From a bacterium (lineage in GTDB: Bacteria; UBA10199; 2-02-FULL-44-16; JAAZCA01), in NCBI GenBank assembly GCA_041648665.1, contig JBAZOP010000074.1, forward strand, positions 1 through 14,106: a stretch of DNA of 14,106 nt, given 5' to 3'. The notes under the pieces were generated by a model, which had not been told where the DNA came from, searched no databases, and saw only the letters and a program-made list of their open reading frames with translations. Shown piece after piece: positions 7,158 to 13,884 of this stretch. Every line of letters starts with the position of its first letter. Position 1 is the stretch's first letter. Both the position numbers and the translations under genes were made by a program.

Positions 7158-7295
7158 TCATTCCCGCGAAAGCGGGAATCTCCTGATATCAATCCCCTCT
7201 CCCTGTATTCCCTTGATCTCTAATATAAATTCTGCAAGTTTCCTCGCAACATTCCGTGCAAGGTGTGGGGGAGTAATTACGGTCAATTCGCTCAT
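7158..7295 (-). pseudogene. Small open frame or gene remnant, 45 codons, running into a hairpin repeat
   Basis: On the minus strand an ATG at 7295 opens a 45-residue frame that starts MSELTVITPPHLARNVARKL and goes on as a charged, helix-like segment, then ends by reading into the REP-like hairpin at 7160-7179. The composition looks protein-like rather than random, but I do not recognise a family. It lies between the MITE-like element and the RhuM gene. It is probably a truncated leftover, and it might not be expressed at all. Confidence 0.3.
7160..7179. repeat. REP-like hairpin ATTCCCGC-GAAA-GCGGGAAT
   Basis: A perfect 8-bp stem with a GAAA (minus strand TTTC) loop, preceded by TGTC. This is a widespread short dispersed repeat form in proteobacterial intergenic regions. 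It sits 25 bp after the RhuM stop and has no T tract, so it is better viewed as a repeat than as a terminator, though it could stabilise transcript ends. Confidence 0.7.
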
Positions 7296-7308
7296 TGTCA
7301 TTCAGCAG

Positions 7309-7454
7309 ACGGAACGAGTCGAAGGCCTCTGTTTCGCTACGGCTCGCTCACTCAGTCGCCGCTCGCTCGCCTGCGCATCAGGCGCCGCAGCATTGCAGGC
7401 TTGGAAAGCGGCGCCTTCTGACGCCGCTCAACAGAGGCCTTCGCCTCGTTCCGT
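7309..7454. repeat. MITE-like inverted repeat element, 146 bp
   Basis: Two 25-base arms, ACGGAACGAG..GGCCTCTGTT at 7309-7333 and its reverse complement at 7430-7454, match at 24 of 25 positions around a 96-bp GC-rich core. The core has its own pairing: AGGCGCCGC (7380-7388) with GCGGCGCCT (7408-7416), or alternatively AGCGGCG (7407-7413) with CGCCGCT (7422-7428). No protein is convincingly encoded. Long nearly perfect terminal inverted repeats around a non-coding structured core suggest a small non-autonomous mobile element or a structured RNA. No clear target-site duplication was seen. Confidence 0.6.
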
Positions 7455-7477
7455 CATGCGGTATCCTGTGCCGTATC

Positions 7478-7514
7478 CCCTCTCCCTAGATGGGAGAGGG
7501 TTAGGGAGAGGGTG
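7478..7514. repeat. Hairpin repeat CCCTCTCCC-TAGAT-GGGAGAGGG with a trailing copy
   Basis: A perfect 9-bp stem at 7478-7500 is followed by TTAGGGAGAGGGTG, a second copy of the GGGAGAGGG arm that could compete for the same partner. This form of repeat is frequent between genes in some environmental proteobacteria. It lies 75 bp before the DUF2130 start, in a 455-bp non-coding stretch that also holds the REP-like hairpin, the small frame and the MITE-like element. Confidence 0.6.
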
Positions 7515-7589
7515 ACCAAGGTTGTTCTCAGCGACAGGAAGCGGTAGTGGCTGATGGTGAAGGGGGAGACGGGTAATGGAGGAAAGGAA

Positions 7590-8888
7590 ATGAACGCCAT
7601 GGAACCGACCATTGTTTGTCCAAAGTGTCAGGCCGAGATCAAACTTACGGAGTCGCTGGCTGCGCCTCTTATCGAATCGACCAAGCGCGAGTTTGAGCGG
7701 AAGCTTGCGGAGAAGGACACGGCGATTGCGGCGCGTGAGGGCAGTATCCGTGAGCGCGAGCAGTCCTTGGTTAAAGAAAAAGCTGCTCTTGAAGATCAGG
7801 TTGCAGCAAGACTCACCCAGGAACGGACAAAGATCGCCACCGAGGAGGCAAAGAAGGCCAAGACCGTTGTGGCTATGGAGCTTGAACAGAAGGCAAAAGA
7901 GAATACAGAGCTCCAGGACGCGCTGAATCAGCAAAATGCGAAATTGGCGGAGGCACAGGCGGCACAAGCCGAATATACTCGCAAGCAGCGCGAATTGGAT
8001 GACGCCAAGCGCGAGCTGGATTTGACGGTCGAAAAACGAGTGCAGGCAGGGCTCGGGAGTATTCGCGAGCAATCGCGCAAAGAAGTCGAAGAACAGATGA
8101 ACCTGAAGGTATCGGAAAAGGAACAGATCATTATTTCCATGCAACGAAAGATCGAGGAGCTGCAACGGAAGGCGGAACAAGGCTCACAACAGCTTCAGGG
8201 CGAAGTCCAGGAGCTGGAGATTGAGGCATTGCTCAAGGCAAAATTTCCTCTCGATACCATTGAGCCGGTGCCAAAGGGAGAACATGGCGGCGACACACTG
8301 CAGAGAGTCGTAAGTTCCCTGGGACAGGCGTGCGGAACAATTCTGTGGGAATCCAAGCGCACAAAGAATTGGAGCGACAGCTGGCTCCCGAAGTTGCGCG
8401 ATGATCAACGAGTTGCAAAAGCTGAAATAGCTATCATTGTCAGTCAGACGCTTCCGAAAGGAGTGGAGGCATTTGATTTCGTGGAAGGCGTATGGGTCGC
8501 TCATCCCGGCGTTATTATGCCGGTGGCCCTGATGTTGCGTCACTCCCTTATTGAAGTCTCCACAGCTCGCCAGGCATCCGAGGGCCAACAGACCAAGATG
8601 GAGTTGCTCTATTCTTATCTAATAGGCCCACACTTCCGCCAGCGTGTTCAGGCCATTGTCGAGGCGTTTACGACAATGAAACAGGATCTGGACCGCGAGA
8701 AGAAGGTTATTACAAAACAATGGGCCAAACGCGAAGAGCAGACCGAGCGCGTCATGCAGGCCACTGTGAGTATGTACGGCGACCTGCAGGGGATCGCTGG
8801 CAAAAGCCTGCCCGAGATCGCGGTGTTGGAGATGGAGGCGTTAGAGGCGCCTGAAGAAGTGGATTCATCGTCAAGGGAAGAGTCATAA
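7590..8888 (+). CDS. DUF2130 protein with coiled coil and PD-(D/E)xK-like nuclease core
   Basis: A 432-residue protein. It begins with a half zinc-ribbon, IVCPKCQAEI (Cys10, Cys13), followed by a long Glu/Lys/Gln-rich coiled coil (about 30-215), and then the DUF2130 core. The core carries GGD (Asp235) and ILWESKRTKNWSDSW (Glu254, Lys256), the spacing expected for a PD-(D/E)xK nuclease active site. The C-terminus holds another helical stretch (MKQDLDREKKVITKQWAKRE). The function of the family is not established; a DNA-cleaving role is inferred from the motif. I chose the ATG at 7590 because GGAGG and AAAGGA precede it closely; an ATG at 7554 lacks such a site. The OLD-family gene follows after 19 bp, so the two very likely form one transcript. 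Confidence 0.88.
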   Translation: MNAMEPTIVCPKCQAEIKLTESLAAPLIESTKREFERKLAEKDTAIAAREGSIREREQSLVKEKAALEDQVAARLTQERTKIATEEAKKAKTVVAMELEQKAKENTELQDALNQQNAKLAEAQAAQAEYTRKQRELDDAKRELDLTVEKRVQAGLGSIREQSRKEVEEQMNLKVSEKEQIIISMQRKIEELQRKAEQGSQQLQGEVQELEIEALLKAKFPLDTIEPVPKGEHGGDTLQRVVSSLGQACGTILWESKRTKNWSDSWLPKLRDDQRVAKAEIAIIVSQTLPKGVEAFDFVEGVWVAHPGVIMPVALMLRHSLIEVSTARQASEGQQTKMELLYSYLIGPHFRQRVQAIVEAFTTMKQDLDREKKVITKQWAKREEQTERVMQATVSMYGDLQGIAGKSLPEIAVLEMEALEAPEEVDSSSREES

Positions 8889-8907
8889 GGGCTAACTTGA
8901 GGAGTCT

Positions 8908-10899
8908 ATGAAACTTACGCACTTAAGAATACAGAACTTTCGCTCGTGTCGCGATATTTCCTTGGAGCTCGGCGGAATTCACGCACTAGTTGGCGCGAAC
9001 AACTCAGGAAAGTCATCAGTACTTCGTGCCTTGGATTTGCTCTTCAATCCTAGCACTAAGTTGTTGAACGAAGAGTCTTTTTGGAACAAGGACACCAGTC
9101 TGGAAATTCGTGTCGAAGCCATATTTTCGGACTTAACGGAAACAGAGAAGGTAGCTTTGGGTCCTTATCTAAAGGCGGACGGTACATTTCACATGGCTCG
9201 TTCAGCAAGAATGGGCGCGAAGAGCGAGGATTCAGAATTCGATTCCGAGCAAGACGAAGATAAGATTGGAATTGGACAGCACTACAAGAAGCCCATTCCC
9301 GAACCAGAATGGCTTCAAGAATCAAAAATAAACGGCAAGAACATCGCCGAATGGTGGAAGATAAAAGATCAACTTGTAGTTGATGGTACGAAGTTCATTG
9401 CAGAAGCAACCAAGAAGCCGGGCGTTGAAGAATGGAAAGAAAAAGTCAAAGAGTTTATTTCAGCTCATGCGGAAAAAATACCGATGGAAGACGCATGGAT
9501 CGACAATCCAAAGGGCTATGCTAATGTATTAAAGGGTACACTGCCCTTCTTCGTGCTTGTTCCAGCGGTCAGGGATGTTACAGAAGAATCGAAGGGAACT
9601 AAAAGTAGTCCTTTTGGAAAGTTGCTTTATGCAATACTAGATTCTGTTACTCAGGATAAAAAGGAGAAAATTGACCGCATCCTTGGTGAAGTTGCCAAAC
9701 AAATGAACCGCAGTGGCGGAGAAGAGCGTGTCCCGCTGATTGCCGAAACGGAAAAACAGCTCAATGTATTGCTGAATGACTTTTTTGCCGGTTGCGACCT
9801 TGAAATTGAGTTTGAAACACCGACGCTAGAAGTCCTTCTCAGTGCGCCGAAGCTTTATGTGGACGATGGCTTCAGGAATGCCGTTGAGAATAAGGGTCAT
9901 GGCCTACAAAGGGCCATCATTTTTACTATTCTACGGCGTTATGCTGAGCACATGATATCGGCGGGAGACGGGAGAAAACGCAATATCATTCTTGCAGTTG
10001 AAGAACCAGAACTCTACATGCATCCGCAGGCACAAAGAACCGTCAGGCAGGTTTTTCGTAAGATATCGGAAGGTGGCGACCAGGTTCTTTTTTCAACTCA
10101 TTCATCGCTTTTGGTAGATGTGGCCTATTTTGATGAAATTATACGATTGGAAAGTATCGTCGAGAGCGATGATGGGAAAAAAACAGCGATAAGCAAAGCA
10201 TGGCAGCTACCGATGTCGAAGATGATTGAGGATCTTGAGATCAGGAAACCCAATTTAAAGGGCAAGATCACTGCTGAATCCATGCGCGATCATTATTCGC
10301 ATGCCTATAATCCCCGGAGAAATGAAGGGTTCTTTGCTTCCAAAATCATTCTTGTTGAAGGAGTGACCGAAGAATACAGTCTTCCAATTTATGCAGATGT
10401 GCTTTCGAATTGTGCATTCGATCCTCAAGGCATAAGTGTCGTTGAATGCGGTGGTAAGGGTCCAATGGATCGGTTGTTTAGAATATTCAATGAACTTCAT
10501 ATTCCTTGCTACATTCTCTTCGACTATGATCGTAACAACAAGGAAAAGAACGTTATCGATAAATCTAAGGAGCTTCTAGCTCTGGCAGGTGAAGATCAAA
10601 ATGCACCTCAAGCTCTTTTTGTCGCGGATACTATAGCTTGCTTTCCGAACAAATGGGAAGACGATTTGAAAAACGAAATCCCCGACGCGAATACGCTAAC
10701 AGCGGAGGCTAGGAAGGAGCTTGGATTAATCGATGACACGGGGAAACCGTTGATTGCCCGATATATTGCCAGGAAACTCACGTCTCGAACTTCACCAGTA
10801 ATTCCAGGTAGTCTCCAAAAGATTATTGAGAAAGCAGTTCGGGTGACATGGAAAACAACTTGTCTCAGATCAGCAGAACAAGTGCCTGGAGTTGTGTGA
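8908..10899 (+). CDS. OLD family ATP-dependent endonuclease (AAA/SMC-like ATPase plus Toprim)
   Basis: A 663-residue protein with an N-terminal ABC/SMC-type ATPase: LRIQNFRSC at the start, Walker A GANNSGKSS (29-37), a signature-like KGHGLQR (329-335) and Walker B IILAVEEPELYMHP with Glu365/366. The His-switch segment LFSTHSS follows. The C-terminal Toprim nuclease shows ILVEGVTE (Glu484) and FDYD (Asp539, Asp541), the acidic residues that bind metal. Proteins of this kind (OLD of phage P2, GajA of Gabija) cut DNA in anti-phage defence. No UvrD-like GajB helicase is adjacent; instead DUF2130 lies 19 bp upstream. GAGGAG precedes the ATG by five bases. G+C is much lower than in the flanking core genes (19 of 60 bases in 9601-9660), pointing to separate acquisition. 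Confidence 0.92.
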   Translation: MKLTHLRIQNFRSCRDISLELGGIHALVGANNSGKSSVLRALDLLFNPSTKLLNEESFWNKDTSLEIRVEAIFSDLTETEKVALGPYLKADGTFHMARSARMGAKSEDSEFDSEQDEDKIGIGQHYKKPIPEPEWLQESKINGKNIAEWWKIKDQLVVDGTKFIAEATKKPGVEEWKEKVKEFISAHAEKIPMEDAWIDNPKGYANVLKGTLPFFVLVPAVRDVTEESKGTKSSPFGKLLYAILDSVTQDKKEKIDRILGEVAKQMNRSGGEERVPLIAETEKQLNVLLNDFFAGCDLEIEFETPTLEVLLSAPKLYVDDGFRNAVENKGHGLQRAIIFTILRRYAEHMISAGDGRKRNIILAVEEPELYMHPQAQRTVRQVFRKISEGGDQVLFSTHSSLLVDVAYFDEIIRLESIVESDDGKKTAISKAWQLPMSKMIEDLEIRKPNLKGKITAESMRDHYSHAYNPRRNEGFFASKIILVEGVTEEYSLPIYADVLSNCAFDPQGISVVECGGKGPMDRLFRIFNELHIPCYILFDYDRNNKEKNVIDKSKELLALAGEDQNAPQALFVADTIACFPNKWEDDLKNEIPDANTLTAEARKELGLIDDTGKPLIARYIARKLTSRTSPVIPGSLQKIIEKAVRVTWKTTCLRSAEQVPGVV

Positions 10900-10948
10900 T
10901 GGCTATTTAAGAAGTAATGCGAACGTAGCAGGGTCGTGAAAGGCAACA

Positions 10949-11194
10949 ATGAAACTCACTGACAACGAAATTCGGGATATCAGGAAGTATCTGGAGGCGG
11001 GGAAGCCGCTACCGGAGCAGTATCGGTTCCTGCTCTTTGAGGACAAGCGAGAGGTGGAGTTGGTCTGGAACGGGAAGACCAATGAGGTCTGCAACGTAGT
11101 GCTGCCGTTTCAGACGATCGAGCACATCGATGAGTCGAGGGTTGAGAGCGGCACCATCCAAAGCGTATTTGATCAGCTGACATCGTATGCATAG
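10949..11194 (+). pseudogene. N-terminal remnant of a type III-like site-specific DNA methyltransferase
   Basis: An 81-residue frame containing YRFLLFEDKREVELVWNGK and VCNVVLPFQTIEHIDESR. I recognise this as the opening segment of a family of adenine-specific (type III Mod-like) DNA methyltransferases, in which it is followed by a linker and then GWTNKLIWGDNKL and the DPPF catalytic motif. Here the match breaks after IDESR, and the frame ends in an unrelated tail; no DPPF or FxGxG motif follows in any frame. It is therefore most likely the stump left by a deletion, although a stand-alone small protein cannot be excluded. Assignment is from memory of the family, without alignment. Confidence 0.55.
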
Positions 11195-11234
11195 CGAGGC
11201 AGTTGCGAAGTGTTGAACAGGGTTCATAAGGGTA

Positions 11235-11249
11235 GGGACAAATTGTCCC
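11235..11249. repeat. Palindrome GGGACAAATTGTCCC
   Basis: Two 7-base arms around a single A, located 41 bp after the methyltransferase remnant. It closely resembles the palindrome at 11319-11337, so the two look like members of one short dispersed family or like paired protein-binding sites. Confidence 0.6.
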
Positions 11250-11318
11250 CTCCCTTACATGGGCGTATTTAGCCGATTACGTTCCGACTGGCGGAAAGGT
11301 GCTGAACTCGGAAGGAGG

Positions 11319-11337
11319 GGGGTACAAATTGTACCCC
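11319..11337. repeat. Palindrome GGGGTACAAATTGTACCCC
   Basis: A perfect palindrome with 9-base arms around a single A, 13 bp before the first CRISPR repeat. It shares the ACAAATTGT centre with the palindrome 69 bp upstream. Its place directly before the array is where the CRISPR leader would normally lie. Confidence 0.6.
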
Positions 11338-11350
11338 ATTTCGTATTTCA

Positions 11351-11470
11351 GTCGCCCCCCGCGCGGGGGGCGTGGATTGAAACCTTAATTATCCTCGCCA
11401 CTCACACCCCCGTTATAGTCGCCCCCCGCGCGGGCCTGCCTGCCGGACAGGCAGGGGCGTGGATTGAAAT
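11351..11470 (+). CRISPR. Decayed type I-C-like CRISPR mini-array, two repeats and one spacer
   Basis: Repeat 1 (11351-11383, 33 bases) begins GTCGCCCCCCGCGC and ends GTGGATTGAAAC, the classic form of type I-C repeats. A 34-base spacer occupies 11384-11417. Repeat 2 (11418-11470) is identical in its first 17 bases and, after an extra 20 bases at 11435-11454, in the remaining 15 of 16; its final base is T rather than C, as often seen in the last repeat of an array. No cas gene is present in the window, so the array is an orphan or the end of a deleted locus. The neighbouring bases are otherwise non-coding from 11195 to 11543. Confidence 0.8.
11435..11455. mobile_element. Small palindromic insertion inside the second CRISPR repeat
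   Basis: The inserted 20 bases, followed by the next G, form CCTGCCTG, loop CCGGA, CAGGCAGG, an 8-bp stem. Removing them restores a normal repeat exactly. Short palindromes of this type occur dispersed in some bacterial genomes and read as Pro-Ala-Gly-Gln-Ala-Gly when they fall in genes. The boundary is ambiguous by a base because G runs flank it. Confidence 0.6.
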
Positions 11471-11543
11471 AGAGTCGTATCGACAAGAATATCCTTTTCT
11501 GCCAAAATCTTTGCATTCCATGCAGAGGTGAGTAGGAGATTAT

Positions 11544-12017
11544 ATGAGCTTAAAATTCATGGGGTTTCTTGTTCGCGATGGAAGGTGGTGGGTGGTCGGT
11601 GTTCCGGCCCTCGAAGTCTGGTCACAGGGAAAGACTCGTATTGATGCCTGCCGGATGATTAAGGAGGCAGTTGAAATGTCGATTAATCGTCCAATTAAAG
11701 TTAACGTCTTGCCGATGCCGGGGAATTGTTTCGTTTTATATGCGAAGGACAGCCGTAATGATAGGTATCTGCTTGCAACGATGCTCAAGAGGCAACGGGG
11801 AAACAGTGGTCTGAGTTTAGGACAAACCGCCAAGCGACTCAAAGTCGCAAGTAAAACCTATTCACAATATGAGCAGGGGCGGTTGCTTCCGAGTATCACT
11901 AAAATTTTAGAATATATATCGGCAATGAACAACGACGATCATGTTGTACTCGATGTTGTCTCTAAGCAAGGGCCTTTGCGCCGAAGCTACCGATTCCTTT
12001 CTCCGAAGTCGTATTAA
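11544..12017 (+). CDS. HicB-like antitoxin fused to an XRE helix-turn-helix
   Basis: A 157-residue protein. The first 50 residues have the partial RNase H fold pattern of HicB antitoxins (GFLVRDGRWWVVGVPALEVWSQGKTRIDAC, read across two strands and a helix, with the MIKEAVEM helix after it). Residues 76-128 form an XRE-type helix-turn-helix (MLKRQRGNSGLSLGQTAKRL, then TYSQYEQGRLLPSITKI). Such fusions repress their own toxin-antitoxin operon by binding DNA. No HicA toxin gene is visible on either side, so this is an orphan or lone regulator. AGGAG lies seven bases before the ATG. It is the last gene of the island, 72 bp before the convergent radical SAM gene. Confidence 0.8.
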   Translation: MSLKFMGFLVRDGRWWVVGVPALEVWSQGKTRIDACRMIKEAVEMSINRPIKVNVLPMPGNCFVLYAKDSRNDRYLLATMLKRQRGNSGLSLGQTAKRLKVASKTYSQYEQGRLLPSITKILEYISAMNNDDHVVLDVVSKQGPLRRSYRFLSPKSY

Positions 12018-12089
12018 TAAGGCGAGTGTATTCGGAAGTTAAAAGACCGATTGGCGTTGCGGTTTGTGCGTCAGCTATGAAGGGAAAGG

Positions 12090-13004
12090 CTAGGCAGCAC
12101 CGTCTTTCTTTGTTTTTCTCACCGCCATGCCGCAGTTGGAGCCGATCGCGTTCTCGCGCACGTCCCCGATGGAGACTATGCAGTCGAAGCCGAGCTCGTT
12201 GAGCCTCTTCGAGAGCGAGTTCGCCTCCTCGGGGGCGTGCGGCGGAAGGGCCGTGGAGAGGCCGGTCTCGGCCGAGCGGATCGTGGGATTGAGCGGTGTG
12301 ATCTTCACGCACGTGAACCCGGGGTCGAAACTCCGCGCGATCGTCTCCGGGTCCACGGGCACGCCCTCGGTGAGGGCGAAGTTGAGCGCGGCCTTGCGCC
12401 TGCCCGGCTCGTGAAACGCGCGCGCGTATTCCGAGATATATGCGAAGGACATCTTGGGCCACGGCATGAGCCGGTCGCGCGCGGCCTCGTCCGTGGAGTT
12501 GAGCGAGATCTGGAGCTGGAAATCCCTTCCTGAATATACGCTGTGCCTGATCTCCTTGAGCGAGTCGAACCAGCGGCATGCGTTGGCAGGCGCGGTGGTG
12601 GCGATGCAGGGCATGAGTCCCGGCGCGCCGTAGCGAGAGGGCAGCGTTTCGAGCGCGCCAAGGACAGCGGAGTTCAGCGCCGGCTCGCCCATGCGCGCGA
12701 ACTGGACCTTGAATTTCTTCGTTCCCTTGAGCCTCGATTCCGGGTGGCGCGCGACCACGGCGTCTATCTGGGCCAGGATCTCTTCGGCGGTGAGATCGCC
12801 CCGGTAGTCGCCGCCCGCGTCGCACATCGGGCACGCTATCGGGCAGCCGAACTGCGATGAGACTATCACCACCCACTTGTAATTCGGGTCCTCCTCAGGG
12901 TCGCGCGCGTCCACGAACTCGGCGAGCAGCCTCTCGTCGCCGCGGAATCGCGCCACGAACACCTCCGCAAGACTCGGGTCACCTTGTATTGAGATTATCT
13001 CCAT
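12090..13004 (-). CDS. Short RlmN/Cfr-like radical SAM enzyme
   Basis: A 304-residue protein with the CxxxCxxC cluster motif in SSQFGCPIACPMCDAGG (Cys54, 58, 61), which binds the [4Fe-4S] cluster that cleaves S-adenosylmethionine. The following LTAEEILAQ, MGEPALN (105-111), ITPLNP and the C-terminal SNCGMAV (Cys291) line up with RlmN, the 23S rRNA A2503/tRNA methyltransferase, including the second catalytic Cys. It lacks the roughly 90-residue N-terminal domain of housekeeping RlmN, so it is probably a paralogue with another RNA or protein target. The frame extends to 13055, but the ATG at 13004 has GAGG four bases upstream. It overlaps the upstream flavoprotein gene by 26 bp and lies in a very GC-rich stretch. 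Confidence 0.85.
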   Translation of the reverse strand: MEIISIQGDPSLAEVFVARFRGDERLLAEFVDARDPEEDPNYKWVVIVSSQFGCPIACPMCDAGGDYRGDLTAEEILAQIDAVVARHPESRLKGTKKFKVQFARMGEPALNSAVLGALETLPSRYGAPGLMPCIATTAPANACRWFDSLKEIRHSVYSGRDFQLQISLNSTDEAARDRLMPWPKMSFAYISEYARAFHEPGRRKAALNFALTEGVPVDPETIARSFDPGFTCVKITPLNPTIRSAETGLSTALPPHAPEEANSLSKRLNELGFDCIVSIGDVRENAIGSNCGMAVRKTKKDGAA

Positions 13005-13884
13005 CGATCCTCTTTTTGAGATATTCCGCCGCCGCCAGTGCCGCGGCCGTTCCATCTCCCGCCGCCATCGAGATATGGCATTGCCTGCCGTGCCTCAGAT
13101 CTCCTGCGAGAAAGAGCCCGGGAGCGCCCCTGGTGAGCGAGCGGTCCATGAAATCCACCATCGGCTCCTTGCCGATGCAGCTCACTATGATGTCCGCGTC
13201 CAGCTCTTTTTGGGCGGTGCCTTCGCGCAGCCGGACCGCGGCGCCGTAGCTGTCCTCTGAGAGCGAGATCACCTCATGGCCCAAGATCAGCGAGACGTTG
13301 GCCTCCACCGCCCGTTCCAGCAGCGATCGCGTGCATCCGGGCGCATTGCCTCGCATTACGATCGTCACCGAGCGCGCGGAGGCGGAGAAGCCCATCGCCA
13401 TGTCGAAGGCCACGTCGTTTCCTCCGATTATGACCACCCTTTTGTCGGAGAACGCGAGCGTGGCCGGATCGACGTAGGTGAAGAGCCTGCGGCCGGTGAG
13501 CTCGCGCTCGCCCGGTACGCCGAGCCTTTTCGGGGCGAGCCCCACCGCGACGATGGCGGTGCGACCCCGCACTTCGCGGTCCTCTATATTCGCGACGAAG
13601 AGCCCGTCCTCTTTGCCGAGGCGAGTGACGCGCTCGAGCACTATCCTTATCCCCCTGGCGCCGACGTGATCGAGCCATCTTCGCATCAGCTCCCTGCCTG
13701 GGATGCCCCCGGGATATCCAGGGAAGTTCTCGACCAGGTTAGCGGCCAGCGCCTGGCCGCCAGGCCTCGCGGCTTCGTAGACCTCCGCCTTGAGCCCCTG
13801 TCTGGCCGCCTCCAGCGCGGCGGCGAGCCCCGCCGGTCCTGCGCCCACGATGATGCAGTCGATGGCGTTTTTTGATCCGGTCAC
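12979..13884 (-). CDS. Thioredoxin reductase-like FAD/NAD(P) oxidoreductase lacking CxxC
   Basis: A 301-residue flavoprotein with an FAD-binding GAGPAGLAAA (14-23), PGGQA with ENFPGYPGG as in thioredoxin reductases, a second nucleotide-binding VVIIGGNDVAFDMA (151-163), and the C-terminal GLFLAGDLRHGRQCHISMAA FAD contact. In thioredoxin reductases the CxxC disulfide falls just before the NADPH site; here that place reads LFTYVDPATL, without cysteine. It therefore should pass electrons to something other than a thioredoxin disulfide, perhaps a ferredoxin or flavodoxin. I chose the GTG at 13884 because GGAGG is five bases upstream. Its start overlaps the isochorismatase stop as GTGA, a mark of translational coupling; its 3' end overlaps the radical SAM gene. 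Confidence 0.88.
   Translation of the reverse strand: MTGSKNAIDCIIVGAGPAGLAAALEAARQGLKAEVYEAARPGGQALAANLVENFPGYPGGIPGRELMRRWLDHVGARGIRIVLERVTRLGKEDGLFVANIEDREVRGRTAIVAVGLAPKRLGVPGERELTGRRLFTYVDPATLAFSDKRVVIIGGNDVAFDMAMGFSASARSVTIVMRGNAPGCTRSLLERAVEANVSLILGHEVISLSEDSYGAAVRLREGTAQKELDADIIVSCIGKEPMVDFMDRSLTRGAPGLFLAGDLRHGRQCHISMAAGDGTAAALAAAEYLKKRIDGDNLNTR

Noticed and set aside
7160..7179. Intrinsic terminator for the RhuM gene
   Set aside because: The stem is good but no T tract follows, and the sequence matches a common dispersed repeat form.
7309..7454. Retron msr-msd RNA
   Set aside because: The structured inverted repeat prompted the idea, but there is no reverse transcriptase in the window.
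8908..10899. Gabija system (GajA with GajB)
   Set aside because: The OLD protein could resemble GajA, but no UvrD-like helicase gene is adjacent.
11259..11531. Plus-strand frame with repeated ARG-AWIE-like peptides
   Set aside because: It is a translation of the two CRISPR repeats and the palindromic insertion, not a protein.
5880..12089. Integrase-type island with attachment sites
   Set aside because: No integrase gene and no convincing direct repeat was found at the two island edges; the nearby ssrA lies outside the island and appears intact.
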